Assembly (NCBI GenBank): GCA_002352205.1
Contig: DEHZ01000015.1
Location: 248,001 to 312,000, forward strand
Direction of reading: 5' to 3'
Origin: Flavobacterium sp. UBA2787
Lineage (GTDB): Bacteria; Bacteroidota; Bacteroidia; Flavobacteriales; Flavobacteriaceae
Length of the DNA: 64,000 bases
The stretch's first letter is position 1, and each line of letters starts with the position of its first letter. The translations under genes were made by a program, and so were the position numbers. Below the pieces are notes generated by a model. That model saw nothing but the letters and a program-made list of their open reading frames with translations. It searched no databases and was not told the origin of the DNA. This document shows, in pieces, positions 23,705-31,400 of the stretch.

Positions 23705-24466
23705 ATGAGAATTATTTCCTATAATGTAAACGGAATTCGAGCTGCCATAACCAAAGGTTTTTTAGATTGGCTTCAACAGGCAAATCCGGATATTATCTGC
23801 TTACAAGAAATCAAAGCCACTGAAGATCAGATTCCAACTGAAGCTATCACAGCGGCCGGCTATCCTTATCAATATTATTTTTCTGCTCAAAAGAAAGGAT
23901 ATAGTGGTGTAGCCATTTTGTCTAAAACTGAACCTAAGAATGTGGTTTTCGGAACCGGAATTCCTGAAATGGATTTTGAAGGAAGAAACCTGAGAGCCGA
24001 TTTTGACAATTTTTCGGTAATGAGTTTATACCTTCCTTCCGGAACAAATATTGATCGATTAGACCATAAATTCAAATATATGGATGATTTTCAAATGTAT
24101 ATTAATGCAGTGAAAGTTGACATTCCAAACTTAATTATTGCCGGCGATTATAACATTTGTCACGAAGCAATTGATATTCACGACCCGATTAGAAATGCAA
24201 CCGTTTCCGGATTTTTGCCTTCTGAACGAAAATGGATTGATGGTTTTATGAAAAGCGGATTCATTGATAGTTTCCGTCATTTTAACAAAGAACCTCATCA
24301 TTATTCATGGTGGAGTTACCGTGCGAATGCCCGAAATAACAACAAAGGTTGGCGGATAGATTATCTTTTGGTCAGCGAACCGATGCGTGACCGATTAAAA
24401 AGAGCCGTTATTCTTCCGGAAGCCAAACATTCGGATCATTGCCCGATTTTAGTAGAAATTGATTAA
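23705..24466 (+). CDS. xth: Exodeoxyribonuclease III
   Basis: 253 residues of the EEP nuclease fold. MRIISYNVNGIRAAI gives the first metal Asn, ICLQEIKA the catalytic Glu, GYSGVAILSK the second block, GDYNICHEAIDIHDP the Asp-Asn pair, and HSDHCPILVEID the final catalytic Asp-His. The length and the WRIDYLLVSEPM block fit Xth/ExoA, which removes 3' blocking groups and cuts at abasic sites in base-excision repair. It is followed by the OmpA-type lipoprotein gene after 24 bases. Confidence 0.95.
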   Translation: MRIISYNVNGIRAAITKGFLDWLQQANPDIICLQEIKATEDQIPTEAITAAGYPYQYYFSAQKKGYSGVAILSKTEPKNVVFGTGIPEMDFEGRNLRADFDNFSVMSLYLPSGTNIDRLDHKFKYMDDFQMYINAVKVDIPNLIIAGDYNICHEAIDIHDPIRNATVSGFLPSERKWIDGFMKSGFIDSFRHFNKEPHHYSWWSYRANARNNNKGWRIDYLLVSEPMRDRLKRAVILPEAKHSDHCPILVEID

Positions 24467-24490
24467 AATAAACCTCAAATAAATAACAAA

Positions 24491-25456
24491 ATGATTAAAA
24501 AAGTCTCATTACTTCTGCTTGTGGCAGCTTTGTCTGCTTCCTGTGTTTCCAAAAAAGTGTTCAATGAATTAGAAGGAAAATACGCTACCTTAAAAAAGCA
24601 ACAACGTGAATTATCGGATGAAAATCACGACTTGGAAAAAACGAAAAATAAATTAGAAAATGATTTAAAGTTAAACCAAGATGAATTAGCAAAAGTAAAA
24701 GCCGAACGTGATAAATTACTAAATGATTACACCGCCGCTTCCAATAATTTAAAAACATTACAAACTTCGTATGCTGCATTAGAAAAAAATTCAGATGAAG
24801 CGTTGCAAGCGAATATGAAGAAAAACAGAGAATTATTAGCTCAATTGGATGCCAAAGAAAAAGTATTGGCAGCCGAACAAGAACGTTTGAATAAATTGCA
24901 AGCCGATTTAAAAGATCGTTCGCAACGCGTGGATGAATTGGAAGGACTGATTTCTGCCAAAGAAGAAAACATGCGAAAACTAAAAGAAACACTTTCCAAA
25001 GCCTTAAACAGTTTTGAAGGAAAAGGACTTACCGTAGAACAAAAAAACGGAAAAGTATATGTGTCAATGGAAAATAAGTTACTCTTCCAAACCGGAAGTT
25101 GGGCGGTTGGAACCGAAGGAAAAAGAGCTGTTGTTGAGGTTGGAAAAGTATTAGCTCAAAACCCGGACATCACTGTTTTAATTGAAGGTCACACCGACAA
25201 CGATAAAATTTTAGGTTCTATTGGTGGCGGAATCGAAAACAACTGGGATTTATCAACTAAAAGAGCAACAGCAATTGTTAACATCTTAGCCGAAAATAAA
25301 GGTGTTTTAAAAGAAAATTTAACTGCTGCCGGACGTGGTGAATTTGCTCCGTTAATGTCAAATGATTCTCCGGAAGGCAAGGCTAAAAACCGCAGAATTG
25401 AAATTATTTTGACTCCGAAATTAGATGAAATTTCTAAAATGTTGAATGATTTATAG
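24491..25456 (+). CDS. OmpA-family lipoprotein with coiled coil
   Basis: 321 residues. The N-terminus MIKKVSLLLLVAALSASCV is a lipoprotein signal with lipobox LSASC, so the mature protein starts at Cys18. Residues about 25-170 are a long coiled coil rich in Glu, Lys and Leu. Residues about 200-310 are an OmpA C-terminal domain: LLFQTGSWAVG, VLIEGHTDND, NWDLSTKRATAIVNIL, and AKNRRIEIIL with the two Arg that contact diaminopimelate. It therefore ties the outer membrane to peptidoglycan. The last codons are duplicated at 27233-27257, which points to an insertion directly after this gene. Confidence 0.9.
   Translation: MIKKVSLLLLVAALSASCVSKKVFNELEGKYATLKKQQRELSDENHDLEKTKNKLENDLKLNQDELAKVKAERDKLLNDYTAASNNLKTLQTSYAALEKNSDEALQANMKKNRELLAQLDAKEKVLAAEQERLNKLQADLKDRSQRVDELEGLISAKEENMRKLKETLSKALNSFEGKGLTVEQKNGKVYVSMENKLLFQTGSWAVGTEGKRAVVEVGKVLAQNPDITVLIEGHTDNDKILGSIGGGIENNWDLSTKRATAIVNILAENKGVLKENLTAAGRGEFAPLMSNDSPEGKAKNRRIEIILTPKLDEISKMLNDL
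25428..25452 (+). repeat. 25-bp direct repeat, left copy (3' end of OmpA gene)
   Basis: These 25 bases cover the last eight codons or so of the OmpA lipoprotein gene and recur identically at 27233-27257. Matching flanks extend it on both sides: GAT before, with one mismatch, and TAGAA after, with one mismatch. The copies bound a 1.8-kb segment. Confidence 0.85.
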
Positions 25457-25460
25457 AAAG

Positions 25461-25492
25461 TGGCTGAGTAGCTGAGATGCTGAGTCGCTTAG
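25461..25492. repeat. 8-nt tandem array, opposite orientation (four units)
   Basis: Four 8-base units follow the OmpA stop: TGGCTGAG, TAGCTGAG, ATGCTGAG and TCGCTTAG. They are the reverse complement of the family at 16800-16839. No other signal is seen here. Confidence 0.65.
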
Positions 25493-25562
25493 TTTAACTT
25501 TGCTCACTTTGAATATAATAAGCCAACTGAAAATGCTCAGTCAATTGCTAGTTAAAAAAATT

Positions 25563-25595
25563 AAAACAGGCTCTACAATTTGTAAAGCCTGTTTT
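25563..25595. terminator. Bidirectional terminator
   Basis: AAAACAGGCT (25563-25572) and AGCCTGTTTT (25586-25595) make a perfect 10-bp stem with a 13-nt loop, followed by T on the + strand. It separates the OmpA gene from the convergent lipoprotein gene ending at 25598. Confidence 0.8.
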
Positions 25596-25597
25596 TT

Positions 25598-26158
25598 TTA
25601 ATCTTTTAATTCTGAAATCAATACAGTTTTGTATATATCACAATTTAAAGCCTCTCTTTTTTCAGGGTCTGTTATGCACTTTGGATCCTTAGAGCAACCC
25701 CAGTTTTTTTGGTCGTTAAATATGAAAACTTCGGGATAGCAATCATTATTACCTACACAAATTAGATAGGTTTGTTCAAAAGAATTAACCTGATTGGTTT
25801 TGTTGTTAAAATACAATTCGTCTCCAATTAATTTAAGCCATCTTGCAATTCTAACTTTAGAACGACTATCTTTAATCAAAACAAAATAATATTCTTCTTG
25901 CAAATCTCCAATTGTTTTTTGTTTTACAATTTCAACACTATCAAAATGGATAGGTTTGTCAAAGGAAATATTTTCTTTTAATTTTTGCTTTAAAAGAGTG
26001 GTGTCTTGAATAATTTCAATTCTTTCTCCATAAACTTTAGCAAACGGAAAATCTTTATCTTTTTTTGCTGATCCTTGTGCATCTGTCTGAGAAATAGAGA
26101 TACAAGAATTAACAAAAAGAAAGAATACAAAAAACAAACTTTTTAAGTTCTTAATCAT
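25598..26158 (-). CDS. Unknown lipoprotein of a small island
   Basis: 186 residues. MIKNLKSLFFVFFLFVNSC ends in a lipobox-like VNSC, so it is probably a lipoprotein with Cys19 as the lipid site. The rest is polar with several Cys late in the chain (ICVGNNDCYPEVF, WGCSKDPKC). No family is recognised. It begins in a TAATG overlap with the upstream gene at 26158-26160 and forms a two-gene unit with it. It lies between the two copies of the direct repeat, so it was probably acquired with its neighbour. Confidence 0.75.
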   Translation of the reverse strand: MIKNLKSLFFVFFLFVNSCISISQTDAQGSAKKDKDFPFAKVYGERIEIIQDTTLLKQKLKENISFDKPIHFDSVEIVKQKTIGDLQEEYYFVLIKDSRSKVRIARWLKLIGDELYFNNKTNQVNSFEQTYLICVGNNDCYPEVFIFNDQKNWGCSKDPKCITDPEKREALNCDIYKTVLISELKD

Positions 26159-26739
26159 TATTGTTCAAATGCTTTTATTACTACTGTCATTGATTTAGTG
26201 CATGTATTGGTACAACTTGTACACGCCCATACTTTTCCATTGCCACCAGCGATTGTTTGTTGATAAGGAACACAATCAACAGGTCCGCAATTAGTACTCG
26301 TACATGATATAGAACCTTTATTTGCATTAACATTAAACAATCTCCCCACTCTATTTAGCTCAAATGCTGATTTATATTTACCATCCACATCAGAAGCAAA
26401 TAAACCAAAATAATAATCTGTCGGATTACTTCCAACAACAATATTTTTTTTGATTTCTAAACTTGTATAAGTCACTTCACCTAGACCTTGTTCAAGAGCT
26501 AATTCAGCAAAAACTTCTAATAATTCGTCTTTATCAGCAGTAATTTCATAAACACCATTCCCTTTATCTACTCCAACAATATAATTTCCCCCAGTCCTAG
26601 AGAACAATGAACTGTTTTCGTCAGTCCCTAATTCTTTTTGTTCATCACTACAAGATTGTAAAATACCGAAAAAAGAAACAAATAAAACGGATGTTAAAAC
26701 GGCAATTAACCCAATTCTTTTTTTGACTAAACTTTCCAT
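26158..26739 (-). CDS. Unknown Cys-rich lipoprotein of a small island
   Basis: 193 residues. The leader has a hydrophobic stretch, GLIAVLTSVLFVSFFGILQSC, with the lipobox LQSC at about 26-29. The C-terminal 60 residues hold many Cys (SCTSTNCGPVDC, then ACTSCTNTC), which could form disulfides in the periplasm or at the surface. No known family. It is divergent from the XRE gene with 122 bases between the starts, and this gap holds the XRE promoter. It is the first gene of a two-gene unit inside the repeat-bounded segment. Confidence 0.75.
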   Translation of the reverse strand: MESLVKKRIGLIAVLTSVLFVSFFGILQSCSDEQKELGTDENSSLFSRTGGNYIVGVDKGNGVYEITADKDELLEVFAELALEQGLGEVTYTSLEIKKNIVVGSNPTDYYFGLFASDVDGKYKSAFELNRVGRLFNVNANKGSISCTSTNCGPVDCVPYQQTIAGGNGKVWACTSCTNTCTKSMTVVIKAFEQ

Positions 26740-26798
26740 AAAAATAATAAATTAAATTAAACAATAATTTTGTGAGATAAAATTCATAAAAAAACTTA

Positions 26799-26828
26799 TT
26801 GGATTTAATCATAATATTGCTATTTTTG
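26799..26828 (+). promoter_or_regulatory. Promoter of the XRE gene (TTG-N19-TATTTTTG)
   Basis: TTG at 26799-26801, exactly 19 bases, then TATTTTTG at 26821-26828 is a full match to the Bacteroidetes promoter. It lies 33 bases before the ATG at 26862 and rules out the longer in-frame start at 26799. Confidence 0.75.
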
Positions 26829-26861
26829 AACACATATTTGCTAATATTAATCTTACAAGCC

Positions 26862-27221
26862 ATGATAATAGGAACAAAAATTAAACAACTACGCGAAAGA
26901 AATAAAATATCTCAACTTGACTTAGCCATAAAACTTGGAATAGGACAAACAACCATTGCCAGCATTGAAAGCGGAAATACTACTAAAATAGATTTTAATT
27001 TAATAAATAAACTTTGTAAAGAATTTAATGTTGATTTTCAGTATTTTGTTGAAGATTCTAAATTTAAACAAATTAATAGAGATAAATCTGCTGGAAATAT
27101 TTCTGAAAATCAAAATAATACTATTTATGACAAGTTGATAGAACAATATGAAGAAAGGATAAAAGAAATGAAAAACACAATTGAAGATTTAAAAAAATCT
27201 CAAAAGAAGAAAGAAGATTAA
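26862..27221 (+). CDS. XRE-family transcriptional regulator
   Basis: 119 residues from the ATG at 26862. The first 60 residues are a Cro/C1-type helix-turn-helix: GTKIKQLRERNKISQLDLAIKLGIGQTTIASIESG, with the recognition helix near TTIASIES. Residues about 95-119 are a charged coiled coil for dimerization (EQYEERIKEMKNTIEDLKKS). It has its own consensus promoter and is divergent from the two lipoprotein genes, so it probably regulates them or itself. It lies just before the right copy of the direct repeat. The call is firm for the fold, open for the target. Confidence 0.88.
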   Translation: MIIGTKIKQLRERNKISQLDLAIKLGIGQTTIASIESGNTTKIDFNLINKLCKEFNVDFQYFVEDSKFKQINRDKSAGNISENQNNTIYDKLIEQYEERIKEMKNTIEDLKKSQKKKED

Positions 27222-27232
27222 TAGTTTTGATT

Positions 27233-27257
27233 AAATTTCTAAAATGTTGAATGATTT
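27233..27257 (+). repeat. 25-bp direct repeat, right copy
   Basis: Identical over 25 bases to 25428-25452 inside the OmpA gene end, and followed by TAGAA as there. It lies 11 bases after the XRE stop and is not part of a gene here, so it looks like the attachment or duplication remnant at the right end of the insert. Confidence 0.85.
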
Positions 27258-27264
27258 GTAGAAT

Positions 27265-27335
27265 AGGTTCTAACGTACAAAGGTTCTAAGGCACTAAGGT
27301 TTTTTACCTAAGTCCCTTAGCACCTAAGCACCTCA
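27265..27335. repeat. 8-nt tandem array arranged head to head
   Basis: Units of 8 bases such as GGTTCTAA, repeated at 27266 and 27282, and GGCACTAA run to about 27300. After a T-rich centre the complementary type follows (CCCTTAGC, ACCTAAGC, ACCTC). The two halves can pair as an imperfect hairpin. This is the third location of the 8-nt family and lies just before the aldo/keto reductase gene. Confidence 0.6.
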
Positions 27336-27345
27336 AAAGAAAAAA

Positions 27346-28380
27346 ATGAAAACCACCACCATACCCAACACCTCACTTAAAATCAGTAAAATCTGTTTAG
27401 GAACAATGACTTTTGGCGAACAAAACTCCGAAAGTGATGCTCACGAACAATTGGATAATGCTGTTTCTCGCGGAATCAATTTTATTGATACAGCCGAAAT
27501 GTATCCCATCGCTTCCCGAAAAGAAACCTTAGGAAGCACCGAACGATTCATTGGAAGTTGGTTAAAAAAACACGGTAAACGTGAAGATTTAGTAATTGCC
27601 ACCAAAATAGCTGGACCCAATCGTGGGATGGATTACATTCGACAGCCATTGGATTTTTCAGCAAAAAGCATCAAAGAAGCGGTTGATTTAAGTTTGAAAA
27701 ACCTGCAAACTGATTATATTGATTTATACCAAATGCATTGGCCGGAACGTGTGATGAATATGTTTGGCAAAAGAGGTTTAACCGAAATTGATAACAATTG
27801 GAAAGAAAATTTTGCTGAAGTTTTATCCGTGTATGATGAATTAATCAAAGCCGGAAAGATTCGGCACATTGGTGTTTCAAACGAAGCTCCGTGGGCGGTG
27901 ATGAAGTTTATCAGCGAAAGCGAAAAACATAACTTGCCAAGAATTGCCACGATTCAAAATCCGTATTCCTTATTAAATCGGTTGTTTGAAGTAGGTTTAA
28001 CCGAAGTTTGTATGCGTGAAAACATTGGTCTAATGGCTTATTCTCCATTAGGTTTCGGTATTTTATCCGGCAAACATTTAAATGGAACTAAGCCAAATTC
28101 ACGAATTGATTTGTTCCCACAATTCACTCGCTACACCAATGAAAATGCAACCAAAGCAACCAAATTATACCAAGAATTAGCTCACTCTCACGGCTTAACA
28201 TTAGCTCAAATGGCGTTGGCTTTTGTGCAACAGCAACAATTCGTAATGAGTACGATTATTGGAGCCACTTCCTTAAAACAACTAAAAGAAAACATCGATT
28301 CGCTTGAAATTGTTCTTTCAGAAGAGATTTTAAAAGAGATTGATGCGATACAGGAAATGATTCCGAATCCGGCACCGTGA
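27346..28380 (+). CDS. Aldo/keto reductase
   Basis: 344 residues, an aldo/keto reductase TIM barrel of the Tas/YghZ branch. CLGTMTFGEQNSESDAHEQL opens it, NFIDTAEMYPI carries the catalytic Asp-Tyr, DLVIATKIAG the Lys, and LYQMHWPER the His. IGVSNEAPWAV and QNPYSLLNR follow, then GATSLKQLKEN near the NADPH site. It reduces aldehydes or ketones with NADPH in the cytoplasm; the natural substrate is not clear. It stands alone, directly right of the repeat-bounded island, and was probably the original neighbour of the OmpA gene. Confidence 0.92.
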   Translation: MKTTTIPNTSLKISKICLGTMTFGEQNSESDAHEQLDNAVSRGINFIDTAEMYPIASRKETLGSTERFIGSWLKKHGKREDLVIATKIAGPNRGMDYIRQPLDFSAKSIKEAVDLSLKNLQTDYIDLYQMHWPERVMNMFGKRGLTEIDNNWKENFAEVLSVYDELIKAGKIRHIGVSNEAPWAVMKFISESEKHNLPRIATIQNPYSLLNRLFEVGLTEVCMRENIGLMAYSPLGFGILSGKHLNGTKPNSRIDLFPQFTRYTNENATKATKLYQELAHSHGLTLAQMALAFVQQQQFVMSTIIGATSLKQLKENIDSLEIVLSEEILKEIDAIQEMIPNPAP

Positions 28381-28472
28381 GTTTTGGTTTTTTGATCGTC
28401 GTTCAATCTACCTCAACATTATTGCCTCCATAGCGAGTGTAAAAGATAAAATACTCTAAAGAATCTTTAAAA

Positions 28473-31400
28473 CTACTCCTTCACTACCTCAACCCACTGA
28501 CCCAATGTTCGTGCCGCATACGTGTTGTCGTACATCGCTTCGGCTTGCATTCCGGGCAGATAATAGTTGCCCAAATAGGATGCGTTTAACAGCACTCGGA
28601 ACGTTCTGGACTCGTTGGCTTTGAGGCCAAAATAGAAATTGGTGCGGTCGTCGCGGATGTCGATGTGGTCGGCTACGTTGTTGCCAAAACTGCCAAAATC
28701 GGTGAAACGCGTGTTCACGATTTCAAATCCGGATGGGATAATTTGGGTTAATGCCAGATTTTCCACGCGTTCATTGGTTTGGTTTCGGATGGTGATTTCG
28801 GCAATAAACTCGGTTCCTTGAGCGATTTTTGACACGTTGACTTGTGCTCCGCTTCGGTTTTTAAAGACGAGATTGGTGTATAATTTACTTTGCATCGCTT
28901 TTTCTTGACCGATTGGCAAAATTCCGCTCGTGAGCACTCGCACATACAAGGTGTTGGATTTTGTGTTTTTGATGGTGATGGAATTGCTTCCGTTTTTGAT
29001 ATCCAAATTGCGATTAGCTAATGATTTTACGGTCGTGATGGTTTGCGATTTTCCGTTTAACGAATAAGTTACTTCTACGCCTTTTCCGCCGTTTTGTTGA
29101 GCAAATTTTGACATCGCATACAAGCAATAGGCTGTGGTTTGGGTGCTCATCCATTGGTCGGAAGCCATATTTTTGGCCAAATCGGTCGCCATTTTGAAGG
29201 CTCTTTGTTTGTTTCCTGTTAGCAATAAAGTTTCCAAAGCCATCGCTTTATTGCGTTCGGGTGAACCGTAATAATAGTAATGGTTTTGATTTGTTTCATC
29301 AATTTTACTTTGATTGAATAGCGTTTGAGCGGCTTGTTTTTGTCCCGCCAACGCATAAGCAGCAGCTAAACGCAATTTACTTTCGTTGGAAATTCCGGTA
29401 GTTTCACGCAAACGGTTCATCGAAGCCATATCGGGCGAACCGGCCAAAGCTAAGGTGTACAAACGATAGGCTTGAGCAAAATCGTTGTGATAGCCTTTGT
29501 TCAAACGCCATTCTTTGGACGCTTTTTGTTGATAGGCAATCCATTTTGATTTGAAATTGATGGGTAAAACATAGCCTTTTTTCTCGGCTTCAATGAAGAA
29601 ATGACCCACGTAGGATGAACTCCAATCGTCGGCATAATTTTGTCCGCTCCAATACGAGAATCCGCTATTTGAAATTTGGAAACCGCCTAATTTTTGGATT
29701 CCGATTTTGATGTTTTTCTGAATTTCGTTTTTACGGTTTTGGTCTAAATCGAAAATATCTGCCAAATACAATTGCGGGAAAACACTCGACGTGGTTTGCT
29801 CTAAACAACCGTGCGGATATTGGATTAAATACTGTAATCTTCTGCTAAAATCAATGGTTGGAAAGGATGAAACCTCCAATTGAGCTTTGTTGCTTCCGGC
29901 AACACCGAAGGTGGAAAAAGAAATTGTTTTTGAACTGTTTGGTTCTAAGACAATATCGGTGAATTCATTCGTAATCGGGTTTGGATTTGTGATATCGAGT
30001 TCGACTTCGTACGTTGCTTTTTCGTTTCCGGATGTGGCGATGACTTGCACTTTTGCCAATCCGGTTAATTCGCCTACTTCCAACTCAAAATACGCCATTT
30101 TTTCGTCCGGTTGAGCGAAAGATAAACTTTGCGAAGTTTTTCCAATTACTCGAATTCCGTTGTTGGTTTTGATTTGTAGAGAAACATTTTTTACTTGTGG
30201 TTCCATCGCAAAAATCGTCACTGGTAACGTTACTTTTTCGGTTGGAGAAATTTTTCTTGGTAACGATGCCAATACCATCAACGGTTTTCTAACAGGCGTT
30301 GTTTTTTCAGCTGAACCGTACGCACTTGAATTTACATCTCCGGCTACGACCATTGTTCGAACCGAACCGACATAATTTGGCATCGTGATTTTATGCGTTT
30401 GCGATTTTCCTTTTTCTAATTTGTATGGGCCAAAATACATCACCACCGGTTTAAATCGATTGGCTTTTTTGGCTTTGCTTCCTCCTAAATCTTCGTCACC
30501 ACCGATGCTGAACACTTGGTTGATTCTTCCGCCGTAAGCTCCAATTACTTCATCAAAAATATCCCAGGTTTTTACGCCTAACGCTTCACGAGTGTAGAAA
30601 CTGTTCCAAGCATTTGGTGTTTTAAATCGGGTTAAATCGAGTAAACCATCATCCACAATGGCCAACGTGTATGTCATTGCTTTTCCTGATTTTTCGCTTA
30701 CGCGGATACTCGTTTTTCCTTCCGGTTGCAAAACTTCCGGCATAGTGATTTGTGGTTCGAGAATGGTGTTTTTGTCGATGACTTCAATTGGCACAATTCC
30801 ATATAAACGAATCGGTGAATCGTTTAATGTGGAAGCGTGCGGTTGTAATAATGTAATGTGAACGAACACATTTGGAGCCATTTCACCTGTAATTGGAATT
30901 TCAACTTTGGTTTCGCCTTTTTGCGTAGTGGCCCAGAAGGTTTTTACCACACGAGAACCATTTTCTAACGAAATTAACGCTCTTCCGCCGGCACTGGATG
31001 GAAAGGAAATTTTGGCTTTTTCGCCCACGGCATAGTTCTTTTTATCGGTGGAAAACATCAACATCGACGCATTAGAAGCATCGGTATTTCTGGTTTTTCC
31101 TGACCAATACGGCCAATCAATCATCACGGTTGAACCGGTGGAGTGACCGCCTTGCTCATCGGTGACTCTTATTAAATAACGACCCCATTCATTTTCTTCA
31201 TTTTTAAATTGAACGTTGGCTTTTCCTGTGGAATTTGTGCTTACGTTGAAATTCTTAAATGCTGTTGTTGAATTGGAGGAAACATAACTGGAAAGATTGT
31301 CATAACTCGCATCCCACCACCAACGCCATTCTACTTTATAGACTTGCACTTTCAGGTTTTGCACCGATTTTGGGTTTCCTTTTTCATCGACAGTAACAAT

